Shown here one piece after another: positions 34,129-43,892 of a DNA stretch of 64,000 bases. This stretch comes from Bdellovibrio bacteriovorus W (lineage in GTDB: Bacteria; Bdellovibrionota; Bdellovibrionia; Bdellovibrionales; Bdellovibrionaceae), in assembly GCA_000525675.1 (NCBI GenBank), contig CP002190.1:2046001-2110000 (forward strand). The letters run 5' to 3'. The number at the start of each line of letters is the position of its first letter. Position 1 is the first letter of the stretch. Under the pieces are notes generated by a model. The model made no database searches, was not told where the DNA came from, and saw nothing but the letters and a program-made list of their open reading frames with translations. The translations under genes were made by a program, and so were the position numbers.

Positions 34129-34291
34129 AGCTTAATCTCCTTCAATTTATCCCTAAAAAGAGCTATCATGGGCGGGCTTTCTTTAATATTAAAAGCTTTC
34201 GATATTGCCACGCATTAAGACGTGTCAAACTCGAAAGATTTTGAAAGGTTAGCATCGTAAATTTAGTCGTTCAATTAACATGAGGATCATC
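34129..34291. other. divergent promoter region, gpmA / sucA
   Basis: 163 bp. It holds promoters for both genes. No convincing -35/-10 pair is visible by eye. The SD GAGGA at 34282-34286 fixes GTG 34292 as the probable sucA start. Confidence 0.3.
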
Positions 34292-37000
34292 GTGAATAAC
34301 ACAGGTATCAATCGCGCAAATTTAGAGTACATCGAGCAACTTTACTCTGATTTCAGATCACACCCCGACACTCTAAGTTTGGAGTGGAAAAGTTTTTTTG
34401 AAGGAATGGAGTTTGCCCAAGAAGGTAAATTCGGAATGTCTGACAAGGAACTTGCGGTTTATCAGTTGATCCAAGCCTATCGCGACCACGGCCACCTTCA
34501 AGCAAATCTCAACCCACTTTACGCTCCTCAAAAAAATGAGATGCTGGCATTGAGTCGTTTTGGTCTTTCTGAAAAAGATTTATCTAGCACATTTCAAATT
34601 GGGTCGTTGATTGGTTTAGCAAACTCTTCGCTCAAAGAGATCATCGCCCAACTTGAAAAAAACTATTGCGGCACTATAGCCCTGCAAGCAGCGGATGCGA
34701 CACCGGCAGAAATCAAATGGCTTCAGTCTGAGTTTGAAAAAGTAACTCCTAAACTTTCGCTTGATGACAAGAAAGCAGTTCTGCAAAGCCTAACTAAAGC
34801 TGAATCTCTAGAGCGTTTCCTTCACACGCGTTACGTAGGCGCAAAACGCTTCTCTGTCGAGGGTGCTGACTCTTTCATTCCGATGATGGAACACTTGGCC
34901 CAAAGAAGTACTGATGAACAAGTTGAAGAAATCTTTATCGGCATGGCTCACCGTGGCCGTGTAAACTTACTTGTTAATTTCTGTGGCAAAGGCGAAGAGT
35001 ACATCTTTGGTGATTTCAACGGACCTCTTCAGCGTGAAGCGCCTATTGCAAACTTTGATGGCGACGTTAAGTATCACTTGGGTTATGTCGCTGAAAAGAA
35101 ATCTAAGGCTGGTGTTTGCAGAATCAATCTTGCCTACAACCCTTCACATCTTGAAACTGTAAATGCTATTGCTGTCGGCATGGCGCGCGCTTCTCAAGAT
35201 CGCCTGAACAAGCCAGATGCACGTAAACGTGTTCTTCCTGTACTCGTTCACGGAGATGCTGCCTTTGCTGGCCAAGGCATCGTTCAGGAAGTTTTACAAC
35301 TTGCAGGCGTGGCTCCACACACCGTGGGCGGAACAATCCATATCATTCTGGATAACCAAGTTGGCTTTACAACAAATGGTTTTGACACCCGTTCGACTCG
35401 CTATGCGTCCGACACTGCGAAGATGACGTTCACTCCGGTGCTTCATGCAAATGGTGACGATGCTGAAAGCTGCGTTCGCGCGATGGATATCGCTCTTCGC
35501 TACCGACAGCAATTCAACAAAGACGTTGTTATTAATTTAATTTGCTATCGCAAATATGGCCATAACGAGGGCGACGAACCTGCATTCACACAACCACAGA
35601 TGTATGAAATCATTAAGACCCACAAAACTGTGCGTGATCTTTATGGCCAACAACTTGTTGCTGAAGGCAGCATGACTCAAGCACAAGTCGATGAGTTCTA
35701 TACAAATGCGATGAACCGCCTGCAGACGATCTTCGAAGAAACCAAAAAGAATCCTCCTAAACTTAAGAACTTCAAGTTTGAAGGACCTTGGAAGGGGCTT
35801 CGTGCAGCCGTTGACGCTGATTTCGAAAAAACCGCAGATACGAAATTCCCTATCGAGAAATTAAAAAAGATCGGCGAACTTATTGGTTCTTACCCGGCAG
35901 ACTTCACTCCCCACCCGAAATTAAAGCGCCTCTTAGAGTCGCGTAAAAACATGGGTGCCGGCAGCGAAATGATCGACTGGGGTATGGGAGAGTTGCTTGC
36001 TTACGGAAGTCTTCTTTCTGAAGGAACAAACGTACGCATGACAGGTGAAGACTGCGTACGCGGTACTTTCACACATAGACATGCTGGAATGTATGACTTC
36101 ACCAATGGCAAAGCTTTCTTCCCATTGGATGCTGTCAACCCTGACGCTAAATTCCTCATCGCAGAAAGTATTTTATCTGAGTACGGCGTTGTTGGTTTTG
36201 AATATGGTTTCTCTGTTCAGGATCCTCGCTCCCTCGTGATGTGGGAAGCGCAATTCGGGGATTTCGTGAACGGCGCTCAAATCGTTCTCGATCAATACCT
36301 AGCGGCTGGCGAAGCGAAGTGGCAGCAAATGAGTGGTTTGGTTCTACTTCTTCCTCATGGATATGAAGGCCAAGGCCCAGAGCACTCTTCCGCTCGTATG
36401 GAAAGATTCCTTCAGTCTTCTGCTCAAAACAATATGCAAGTGTGCAACCTGACAACTCCTGCGCAGATCTATCATGTTCTTCGCCGCCAGATGCACCGTG
36501 ATTTCCGCAAACCTTTGGTGATCATGTCGCCTAAGTCTTTGCTACGTCACCCAAAAGCAGTTTCTTCTTTAGATGAGTTAGCAAATGGCTCGTTCCAAGA
36601 AGTCATCAAAGACACTGTGAACCCAGCCAACGTAGACACTGTCGTCTTTGTTTCTGGAAAGCTTTATTATGAATTATTAGAAGCCCGTGAAACTACGAAA
36701 AAAGAAAACGTAGCACTGGTTCGCCTTGAGCAGCTTTATCCGTTCCCTGCTCGTCAGGTTACTGAAGTTCTTAAATCCTATCCGAAAGCAAAAACTTTGG
36801 TATGGGCACAGGAAGAACCCAAGAACATGGGCGCTTTCCAAAATGTTTACTTTAAATTTGCAGATGTTGTCGCAAAAGCTGGGTTGAAACTTGCATTTGA
36901 ATACGCAGGCCGTCCAGAGCGTTCTTCTCCGGCAACAGGTTTCAACCATCAGCATAAAGAAGAACAAGCTGAAATTATTAAATCAATCTTTGGTGCGTAA
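34292..37000 (+). CDS. sucA: 2-oxoglutarate dehydrogenase E1 component
   Basis: About 902 residues. N-terminal 2-oxoglutarate-binding-like segment NLEYIEQLYSDFRSHPD, then MAHRGRVNLLVNF, the thiamine-pyrophosphate signature GDAAFAGQGIVQE and ICYRKYGHNEGDEP, and the C-terminal transketolase parts (SEYGVVGFEYG, LLLPHGYEGQGPEHSSAR). Decarboxylates 2-oxoglutarate and hands succinyl to E2. GTG 34292 is preferred since SD GAGGA lies five bases before it; ATG 34280 has none. First gene of sucA-sucB-lpd. Confidence 0.96.
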   Translation: MNNTGINRANLEYIEQLYSDFRSHPDTLSLEWKSFFEGMEFAQEGKFGMSDKELAVYQLIQAYRDHGHLQANLNPLYAPQKNEMLALSRFGLSEKDLSSTFQIGSLIGLANSSLKEIIAQLEKNYCGTIALQAADATPAEIKWLQSEFEKVTPKLSLDDKKAVLQSLTKAESLERFLHTRYVGAKRFSVEGADSFIPMMEHLAQRSTDEQVEEIFIGMAHRGRVNLLVNFCGKGEEYIFGDFNGPLQREAPIANFDGDVKYHLGYVAEKKSKAGVCRINLAYNPSHLETVNAIAVGMARASQDRLNKPDARKRVLPVLVHGDAAFAGQGIVQEVLQLAGVAPHTVGGTIHIILDNQVGFTTNGFDTRSTRYASDTAKMTFTPVLHANGDDAESCVRAMDIALRYRQQFNKDVVINLICYRKYGHNEGDEPAFTQPQMYEIIKTHKTVRDLYGQQLVAEGSMTQAQVDEFYTNAMNRLQTIFEETKKNPPKLKNFKFEGPWKGLRAAVDADFEKTADTKFPIEKLKKIGELIGSYPADFTPHPKLKRLLESRKNMGAGSEMIDWGMGELLAYGSLLSEGTNVRMTGEDCVRGTFTHRHAGMYDFTNGKAFFPLDAVNPDAKFLIAESILSEYGVVGFEYGFSVQDPRSLVMWEAQFGDFVNGAQIVLDQYLAAGEAKWQQMSGLVLLLPHGYEGQGPEHSSARMERFLQSSAQNNMQVCNLTTPAQIYHVLRRQMHRDFRKPLVIMSPKSLLRHPKAVSSLDELANGSFQEVIKDTVNPANVDTVVFVSGKLYYELLEARETTKKENVALVRLEQLYPFPARQVTEVLKSYPKAKTLVWAQEEPKNMGAFQNVYFKFADVVAKAGLKLAFEYAGRPERSSPATGFNHQHKEEQAEIIKSIFGA

Positions 37001-37034
37001 TAACGTTAGAACACGTTAGAAAAGGAAAAACATC

Positions 37035-38288
37035 ATGAAACAAGAGATCAAAGTTCCCGCGGTTGGCGAATCGATCACAGAAGCAACAATTGGCAATTGG
37101 TTAAAAAAATCGGGCGAATTTGTTAAACGTGACGAAGTTCTTATGTTGCTTGAAACAGATAAAGCCAGCGTTGAAGTCGTTGCTGAAAACGACGGTGTTC
37201 TAACTATTCTCCCTGGTAACGAAGACGGTGCTGTGGTGCAAATCGGTGCGACGATTGCAACTCTTGATACTTCAGCGACGGCCCCTGCGGCGACAGCTAC
37301 ACCGGCAGCTCAACCTGCGGCGACTCCTGCAGCAGCGTCTCCGCATGCGGCTTCAACTAAAGATGCCTCTGGTCACCTCTCCCCTGCAGTGCAAAGAATC
37401 GTCACAGAAAAGAACCTAGATCCATCAACAGTTCAAGGAACTGGCAAAGACGGTCGCCTTACTAAAGGTGATGTCCTTGAAGCACAACCGGGTGCTCCAG
37501 CAAAAGCAGCGGCTGCACCAGCCCCTGCCGCTAAAGCTCCAACAGCAGCTGCAACAAATGCAATGGCTGCTCGTGGTCCGTCGAAACAAGGCGATAAAAA
37601 CCTTGTGCCAATGACAACAATCCGTAAGCGTATTGCTGAGAAATTAAAAGAAGCTCAAAACACAGCAGCACTTTTAACGACATTCAATGAGATTGATATG
37701 TCCAAAGTGATGGAGCTTCGTGGAAAATATAAAGATAAATTTAAAGAGAGATATGGAATCAATCTAGGCTTCAACGCTTTCTTCGTTAAAGCGGCTGTAG
37801 AAGCTCTTAAAGAGTTCCCTGCTGTAAATGCTTTAATCACTGGCAACGACATTCAATACCACAACTACTATAACATCGGCATCGCTGTTTCTACAGAGAA
37901 GGGCCTGATGGTTCCTGTTGTGAAAGATGCTGACTTGCTATCTATGGCTGGCGTTGAAATGGCTATTCGTGATTTGGCTCTTAAAGGTCGCGATGGGAAA
38001 ATTTCTCCAAACGATTTAAGTGGTGGAACTTTCTCAATCACAAATGGCGGAGTCTTTGGTTCCCTTCTATCAACTCCAATCCTCAATTACCCTCAATCGG
38101 CTATCTTAGGTCTGCATAAGATTCAAGATCGACCAATGGCAATTGATGGCAAAGTCGAGATTCGTCCAATGATGTATGTGGCATTGACATATGACCATAG
38201 AATTATTGACGGCAAAGAAGCAGTTAGCTTCCTTGTGAAAATCAAAGAGTTGGTTGAAGACCCAGAAAGACTTCTTCTAGAAGTTTAA
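37035..38288 (+). CDS. sucB: 2-oxoglutarate dehydrogenase E2, dihydrolipoyl succinyltransferase
   Basis: 417 residues. Lipoyl domain (1-77) with the modified Lys43 in [10 protein letters not shown], an Ala/Pro linker, a peripheral-subunit-binding domain (about 112-148; [16 protein letters not shown]), a second Ala/Pro linker, and the catalytic domain (about 190-417) ending [13 protein letters not shown] with the catalytic His and Asp. Single lipoyl domain as in succinyltransferases. Core of the complex, 34 bp after sucA. Confidence 0.96.
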   Translation: MKQEIKVPAVGESITEATIGNWLKKSGEFVKRDEVLMLLETDKASVEVVAENDGVLTILPGNEDGAVVQIGATIATLDTSATAPAATATPAAQPAATPAAASPHAASTKDASGHLSPAVQRIVTEKNLDPSTVQGTGKDGRLTKGDVLEAQPGAPAKAAAAPAPAAKAPTAAATNAMAARGPSKQGDKNLVPMTTIRKRIAEKLKEAQNTAALLTTFNEIDMSKVMELRGKYKDKFKERYGINLGFNAFFVKAAVEALKEFPAVNALITGNDIQYHNYYNIGIAVSTEKGLMVPVVKDADLLSMAGVEMAIRDLALKGRDGKISPNDLSGGTFSITNGGVFGSLLSTPILNYPQSAILGLHKIQDRPMAIDGKVEIRPMMYVALTYDHRIIDGKEAVSFLVKIKELVEDPERLLLEV

Positions 38289-38343
38289 TTGTCTCAACGG
38301 CTTTAGTTTTTTTGAGTTTATTTTAGATAAAGGTTTTAAAAAA

Positions 38344-39753
38344 ATGTCAGACAATCAATTTGATCTTATTGTTATCGGTTCTGGTCCTGGTGGTTATGTA
38401 GGTGCTATTCGTGGTGCCCAATTAGGACTTAAAACAGCGATTATCGAAAAAGACAAAACCTACGGTGGTACTTGCTTGAACGTAGGTTGCATCCCTTCTA
38501 AAGCACTTTTAGAAAGTTCAGAAAACTTTGTAGCTGCTCAAAAAGACTTTGCAGCTCACGGAGTAAAAATTTCTAAAGTAGAACTTGATCTGAACACTAT
38601 GATGTCTCGCAAAGACAAGGTGGTGCAGCAAAATACTGAGGGCATCGCCTTCCTATTCAAGAAAAATAAAATCACTCCTTTTGCTGGAACAGGAAAAATT
38701 TTAGGAACAGGCAAAGTCGAAGTGAAAGATGCAGCAGGAAAAACTCAAGTTCTCAATGCTAAGCACATCATGATTGCGACGGGCTCTGCACCTGTTGAAT
38801 TGCCATTTTTAAAGTTTGATGAAGATAAAATCGTTTCCAATACAGGTGCACTTGCCTTGAAAAAAGTCCCTGCAACGATGGTTGTCGTTGGTGGCGGAGT
38901 CATTGGCCTTGAGTTGGGTTCTGTATGGGCACGCTTAGGCTCACAAGTTACAGTGATTGAATACGCAAACCGTCTTGGCGGTGCCATGGATCAAGACTGC
39001 ATGAATGTTCTGCGCAAGAACTTAGAAAAAGAAGGTATGAAGTTCATGCTTTCAACAAAGGTCACTGCCTCTAAAGTTGCAGCTGATGGCGTAGAAATCA
39101 CCTATGAGTCTTTAACTGATGGTAAAACGGCAACGACGAAGGCCGAAACTGTGCTTGTTGCTACTGGTAGAAAACCTTACACAGATGGTCTTGGTTGTGA
39201 AGAAGCTGGCATCCAAAGAGATCCTCAAGGTCGCATCGTGGTGGATAAGAAATATCAAACTTCAATCCCAGGTGTTTACGCTATCGGCGACGTCATTGCG
39301 GGCCCAATGCTTGCGCATAAAGCTGAAGAAGAAGGCGTTGCTGTGGCAGAACTTCTTTCTGGTCACGCAGGTCATGTCAATTACGACACAGTTCCAGGCG
39401 TAATCTATACTCATCCAGAAATTTCATCTGTGGGTATCACTGAAGAAATGGCTAAAGAGCAAGGTTTAGAAATCAATGTGGGTAAATTCCCATTTATGGC
39501 CAATGGCCGTGCGCGCGCTAAAGGATTTATTGAAGGATTTGTTAAAATTATCGCAGATAAAAAAACAGATCGTATCCTAGGCGCTCACATGGTGGGCCCA
39601 GGTGTTTCTGAGTTGATCCATGAAGTTGTTGTTTGTATGGAGTTTGGTGGAAGCAGTGAAGATCTTGCTAGATCTTTCCATGCGCATCCAACTCTAAGCG
39701 AGGTGGTTCGCGAAGCAGCACTTGCTGTAGAAAAAAGACAACGTCAAATGTAA
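38344..39753 (+). CDS. lpdA: dihydrolipoyl dehydrogenase (E3)
   Basis: 469 residues. FAD site LIVIGSGPGGYVGAI, redox disulfide GGTCLNVGCIPSK (Cys44, Cys49), NAD site VVGGGVIGLELGSVWARLG, FAD-associated YAIGDVIAGPMLAHKAEEEG, and the C-terminal HAHPTLSE with the catalytic His. Re-oxidises the lipoyl arm of E2 with NAD. Last of the suc operon; probably also serves other lipoyl complexes. Followed by a strong terminator. Confidence 0.97.
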   Translation: MSDNQFDLIVIGSGPGGYVGAIRGAQLGLKTAIIEKDKTYGGTCLNVGCIPSKALLESSENFVAAQKDFAAHGVKISKVELDLNTMMSRKDKVVQQNTEGIAFLFKKNKITPFAGTGKILGTGKVEVKDAAGKTQVLNAKHIMIATGSAPVELPFLKFDEDKIVSNTGALALKKVPATMVVVGGGVIGLELGSVWARLGSQVTVIEYANRLGGAMDQDCMNVLRKNLEKEGMKFMLSTKVTASKVAADGVEITYESLTDGKTATTKAETVLVATGRKPYTDGLGCEEAGIQRDPQGRIVVDKKYQTSIPGVYAIGDVIAGPMLAHKAEEEGVAVAELLSGHAGHVNYDTVPGVIYTHPEISSVGITEEMAKEQGLEINVGKFPFMANGRARAKGFIEGFVKIIADKKTDRILGAHMVGPGVSELIHEVVVCMEFGGSSEDLARSFHAHPTLSEVVREAALAVEKRQRQM

Positions 39754-39759
39754 GAATCC

Positions 39760-39788
39760 AAAAAGCCCCTTCCCAGGGGCTTTTTTTT
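39760..39788. terminator. bidirectional Rho-independent terminator
   Basis: Stem AAGCCCCT/AGGGGCTT, A-run left and eight Ts right. Ends lpdA and the opposing small secreted-protein gene, whose stop it touches. Confidence 0.9.
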
Positions 39789-40191
39789 ACCGACAGAGTT
39801 TCTCCAAAACATCCCACCCATAGAGAACAGAAGGATCTTCCGGAGCTTCCTCCGCCATAGGCTCAAACTCTTCAAGATATTCATTTCGATATTTCTCACA
39901 GTCTTTCACATTAAATCCGCGAGCTTTAGGCAAGGCTTCTAAAACGGCGACCAGTAACTGCACTCTCCCCTGTTCGGCCTTGCTCACCGCAGGCTGCGCC
40001 TCTTGATAACTTTGAATCTCTAAAAGCGTCTTTTGAATTTCTTGAAACTTCTCTAAGCGTGCTGAAGTTTCTGAGAGCTTCACTTGCAGACTGAGAAGTT
40101 CCTTTTCTAAGATAGGAGAAACGTGCGGTGGAACTGCCCCAAGAGCAGTACTGCTCACAAAGATCAAACACGAAACGAAGATCTTCCCCAT
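39787..40191 (-). CDS. small secreted helical protein, function unknown
   Basis: 134 residues with signal peptide ending ALGA. Mature part starts with a Leu/Glu coiled-coil stretch (EKELLSLQVKLSETSARLEK) and ends with two Cys (DCEKYR, EKLCR) that could form a disulfide. No family recognised. SD AAGGAG lies seven bases before ATG. Single gene. Confidence 0.65.
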   Translation of the reverse strand: MGKIFVSCLIFVSSTALGAVPPHVSPILEKELLSLQVKLSETSARLEKFQEIQKTLLEIQSYQEAQPAVSKAEQGRVQLLVAVLEALPKARGFNVKDCEKYRNEYLEEFEPMAEEAPEDPSVLYGWDVLEKLCR

Positions 40192-40376
40192 GGCCTTTCT
40201 CCTTTAGTTACTCAGCCTAGTGAAGCAAGGACCAACTTCCCAGATCAGATAGAGGTTTTTGAAATATCACACGTCTTAACCTTCAACTCTTTGCGATTTA
40301 AAATGATTCCCGCTCTATCCCCTGTGGTTATACTGTCATTTTAAAGGATTTTAAAACTCGCTCCGATAAGTACGTT

Positions 40377-40634
40377 ATGCGCGTGACCTTTTTAATTTCC
40401 ATTTTATTTCTATTTGTCTCTTGCTCAGAGGCTGTGCCAGAAGTTCACTTTCTTCGTGCACCCAAGGTCTTACGCGAAAGCCCTATGCCTCTGCGGACAG
40501 AGGACGCTTTGAAAAGTTCTGTTACAAATCTTGATTACAAACTTGAAATAAGTATCTCCAAAGAAGACCAATCCTCTGAACTCGTTTCTTCCCGCGGCTT
40601 CCGTCTCATTTTTAATCAAGAAAGTGAAAACTAA
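40377..40634 (+). CDS. small lipoprotein, function unknown
   Basis: 85 residues. MRVTFLISILFLFVSC is a short lipoprotein signal with V-S-C at the lipobox (Cys16). The mature 69 residues are polar, with a possible strand LDYKLEISISKED. No family recognised. TATACT at 40329-40334 could be a -10 box, but no good -35 accompanies it. Followed at 52 bp by the fibre-like gene, possibly the same transcript. Confidence 0.6.
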   Translation: MRVTFLISILFLFVSCSEAVPEVHFLRAPKVLRESPMPLRTEDALKSSVTNLDYKLEISISKEDQSSELVSSRGFRLIFNQESEN

Positions 40635-40686
40635 TTTTAATTTATTCGTAAAGAGCCTAGGCAGTTTTACCGATAATTAAGTCAGG

Positions 40687-42357
40687 ATGAAATTTTCAAT
40701 CAAGCTAGCGGTAATTCTTTTTGTATGGCCTTCTTTGCTCTTTGCAGATGGCTATAATATCTCTGGTAGAGTCATTCGCCCAGATGGAAAGCCGTTAACA
40801 GAATCCAATATCACCTTCATGATTGAGGTTCTCCTTGCAAGCTCCCCTCAATGTGTCGTCAAAAGAGAGAACTTTAATAACGTCGATCTCAGCCATACTC
40901 TAGGCAAGTTTCATTTTATTCTAGGGACAGGTCAGTCAGATTCCAGCACTTCGCTTAAAGATGTCTTCAACAACAGCAAGCCACAAACGTGCTTAACACA
41001 AACAGGTGGCACTGGAACCCCGACAACTCAGCAACCGAGTGCCGACGAAAAACGACTAATACGAATTCGATTTTATGATGGAAGAGAGTGGCAATCCTTT
41101 GCAGCGCAAGAGCTTAAGGAAGTTCCCTATGCTTCTTTAGCTCAAGAAGCAAAAACAGCAAGCTCGCTCAACGGATACAATGCCCATAACTTTTTAAGAG
41201 CCCCCAGTGGTTTTCCAGAGATCAACGAAAGCCAAGTGCAAAATCTTTTATCATTCTTAGATACGACTGCCGGAGATTATCTGAAAAATGAAACCGACCC
41301 GACGGTGAAAAGTTTTGCAAAAAATAATCTACCCACGTGCTCTACAAATCAGGTTTTAGCTTCTGAAAACGGAAACTTTAAATGTCTGTCTGTTTTAACT
41401 AGCAGCCCTCTACCGACCGCGACTGAAGGACAGTTTCTACAGTTCTATCAGGGCAACTGGGCAGCTCGCGGTATCACAAGCTCCCATATCTCGGACTGGG
41501 GAACTGCAACAGGTGGATTCATTAAGAAAACGGACATCCCCTCTTGTACTGCAAATCAGCTTTTAACATTTCAAACGCCCAGTGGTACTTGGACGTGTGT
41601 AAATCTGAGCCTGACTCTTGCGGGAGACGTAGAGGGGGCTCTGTCGTCGACAAAGGTCAAAGCTCTTCAGGGCGTAGCTATCAGTGCGACAACTCCTGCT
41701 GCTAGCCAAGTTCTTACCTATATTAGTGGCGAGTGGAAACCGGCAGCAGTCCCCAGCGCTCTTACCACTATCACCTCGGCCAATAGCTATCTCTCAGCCA
41801 CCCTCTATCCGACTTCAGCCACTCTCACCGTGAACGTCGGAACAGCGGCGGGAACTGTGGCCGCCGGAAATGATGCTCGATTCTCTGATTCGCGCCTTCC
41901 GACAGGTGCTGCTGGAGGAGATTTCACGGGAACCTATCCCAATCCTACGATCTCCAAGATTCAAGGGGTCCCCGTCAGCATGGGCTCTCCTCAAGAAGGA
42001 GACTCTTTGGTATTTACTTCAGGCGCATGGAAGCCTGCAAAACCATGTCCCACAGGTTTTACGAAAGTTACGACAAAGGGACCTCCCCTTTGCGTGAATA
42101 ATTTAAATACATCTTATAAACCCGTCCCCGGTCACAATGCCTGCGCTAGTCTTGGGGCACGCCTTTGTACAAAATCCGAGTTACGCCAAATTTGTGATAG
42201 CCAAATCATTGGAAATTTCGCGCAGACATGGGGTGAAGAGAACCTCGGCGGAACTGTCGCTGATACCAGCAGCTGTAGCTCGTCCACCATTTCAGTCACA
42301 TTTAACTTAGCTGTTTCCGAACTTCACAACGTGATTTGCTGTGCTCCAAGTCGCTAA
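40687..42357 (+). CDS. secreted fibre/adhesin-like protein with TYPNP repeat
   Basis: 556 residues. Signal peptide ends LLFADG. Residues 22-150 resemble a carboxypeptidase-regulatory-like beta sandwich (GYNISGRVIRPDGKPLTESN). The middle has fibre-type repeats; GGDFTGTYPNPTISKI near 415-430 is a motif common in phage tail fibres and in fibrous Bdellovibrio surface proteins, and VPYASLAQEAKTASSLNG resembles tail-fibre/adhesin triple-helix segments. The last 95 residues form a Cys-rich globular domain (GARLCTKSELRQICDSQ). Probably a trimeric fibre with a terminal binding head; target unknown. Confidence 0.7.
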   Translation: MKFSIKLAVILFVWPSLLFADGYNISGRVIRPDGKPLTESNITFMIEVLLASSPQCVVKRENFNNVDLSHTLGKFHFILGTGQSDSSTSLKDVFNNSKPQTCLTQTGGTGTPTTQQPSADEKRLIRIRFYDGREWQSFAAQELKEVPYASLAQEAKTASSLNGYNAHNFLRAPSGFPEINESQVQNLLSFLDTTAGDYLKNETDPTVKSFAKNNLPTCSTNQVLASENGNFKCLSVLTSSPLPTATEGQFLQFYQGNWAARGITSSHISDWGTATGGFIKKTDIPSCTANQLLTFQTPSGTWTCVNLSLTLAGDVEGALSSTKVKALQGVAISATTPAASQVLTYISGEWKPAAVPSALTTITSANSYLSATLYPTSATLTVNVGTAAGTVAAGNDARFSDSRLPTGAAGGDFTGTYPNPTISKIQGVPVSMGSPQEGDSLVFTSGAWKPAKPCPTGFTKVTTKGPPLCVNNLNTSYKPVPGHNACASLGARLCTKSELRQICDSQIIGNFAQTWGEENLGGTVADTSSCSSSTISVTFNLAVSELHNVICCAPSR

Positions 42358-42577
42358 GAAAATCTGCTATTTCATTAGGCTCCCCGATGCTTGATTTAGT
42401 GAAGACACCTCACCTTTAAACCCTTGTCCACATTGACTTTCATCGCCTAACGCGCTGCTCACTTTTACATTCCGCACAATTCACCCATCGTTTTGATTCG
42501 CAGTCCAATATTTGGTTGATCCTTTCACGCGGTGAATATAACCCTTGCAGTGATTTCAACTGTACAGGGAGTGCGTG

Positions 42578-43888
42578 ATGTTCCGTTTTTTAGTTCTGTT
42601 TGCGACGATCATTCTTAGTCAAGGTGTGGCAAATGCCACTGTTTGGGATGACGTCAACACTTGGTCTCCAGAGTGGGAAGCTCGTTATTCGGAGTGGGTT
42701 TATAACGAATGGCAAGCCGACTTTTTCTCGCGCAAGACTTTACCAAATGGTCAAAGCAATCCTTATTACGGCTTAAGAGCTGACTGCGCTGATACAGTTT
42801 ACTCAATGAGAATTATTTTCTCTTTTGAAAACAAACTTCCGTTCGTCATCAAAGATCCAACAGCCTCTAACAGAACTATCACCAATAAAATGGCGCGCTG
42901 GAAAGGCCAAGACGAGCGTTCACGCATTCGCAATTTCCTAGTGTATATTTATAACGTAGCCAGCACAGCCTCTCTACCTGCAGATACTTATCCTGTAGCT
43001 TTAAACAGAGCGGCAGTAAAGTCTGGCGGAATGATGACAACGACTCAAAAAAACCATCACTCTTGGACTATCAAACAAATTCTTCCAATTGGGGTTCCTC
43101 ACTTTGTTTATAACTCTGTCGTTGGTGCCAACTCTTCTTCTGAGTTGAAAGAAAGAAAATCTTGGCCAAATCCAGGTTGGGTTTTTGAAGGCAATTTCTC
43201 TGCTAGCAGCCATGCTGGATTCAAATACTGGAAACCAGCTGCTTACGTCTTACGCCCAGCTTGGGAAGTTCCAGGCTATAGTGAAGAGCAATACAAAATT
43301 CCACTCGGAAAATGGAACAGCACCGTTCAAAAGAAACTTGCTCTCCGCACAGAGACTGACGATCAAATGATTCAACGTCTTTTAGCAACAGTCTGCGAAG
43401 GCCTTGCTGGCCGCGTTCCTGCCGTCAACGATGCTCTTAATTACTCAAAAAGTAACTTGAAGTGCATGGACTACCCTGTTTATGACACTTACTCGACGCC
43501 AAACCGTGATCGCCGCGTGTTTGACGACTTCTTAGATTTAAGAAGAGCATACCGTGAGCTATTGGATGTAAATGGCGGAAACGAACTGAGCCCGCTTCTT
43601 AAAGGTCAATTGGATAAGATCTTCCCTGCTATCAACTCTTCAGCACAGGTTGAAACACAGAGAATGCCAGTGTCTAACATTGATAGCTTCTCAACATGCA
43701 CAACAAGCTATGCTCCACAAAAGGCTATGGACTTAGCGGAGTTCAAACGTCGTTTATTTGCGGGTTTAATCTCCAACAATCCTCACGATGCCCTTGAGTA
43801 CAGATGGGGTGAGTTACGTGGTCCGTCGCAGCGTGCAAAGCTCTGCCGTTCATGGGACCATTGGAGTCCTAATCTAACAGCAGAATAG
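42578..43888 (+). CDS. secreted protein with Cys/His peptidase-like motifs, unknown
   Basis: About 436 residues. Signal peptide ends VANAT. YGLRADCADTVYSMRIIF (near residue 66) recalls the D-C-(S/A) nucleophile of NlpC/P60- or transglutaminase-like cysteine enzymes, and KNHHSWTIKQIL (near 152) supplies a possible His. This is a pattern reading only, not a family match. The second half is helical with further Cys. ATG 42578 is chosen: the AGGGAG SD is about six bases upstream, and the nearby GTG 42575 would add one residue. Four bases before the next gene, so an operon pair. Confidence 0.55.
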   Translation: MFRFLVLFATIILSQGVANATVWDDVNTWSPEWEARYSEWVYNEWQADFFSRKTLPNGQSNPYYGLRADCADTVYSMRIIFSFENKLPFVIKDPTASNRTITNKMARWKGQDERSRIRNFLVYIYNVASTASLPADTYPVALNRAAVKSGGMMTTTQKNHHSWTIKQILPIGVPHFVYNSVVGANSSSELKERKSWPNPGWVFEGNFSASSHAGFKYWKPAAYVLRPAWEVPGYSEEQYKIPLGKWNSTVQKKLALRTETDDQMIQRLLATVCEGLAGRVPAVNDALNYSKSNLKCMDYPVYDTYSTPNRDRRVFDDFLDLRRAYRELLDVNGGNELSPLLKGQLDKIFPAINSSAQVETQRMPVSNIDSFSTCTTSYAPQKAMDLAEFKRRLFAGLISNNPHDALEYRWGELRGPSQRAKLCRSWDHWSPNLTAE

Positions 43889-43892
43889 GGCT

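Noticed and set aside
40687-42357. Prophage tail gene
   Set aside because: No other phage gene, integrase or att-like repeat nearby; a signal peptide is present.
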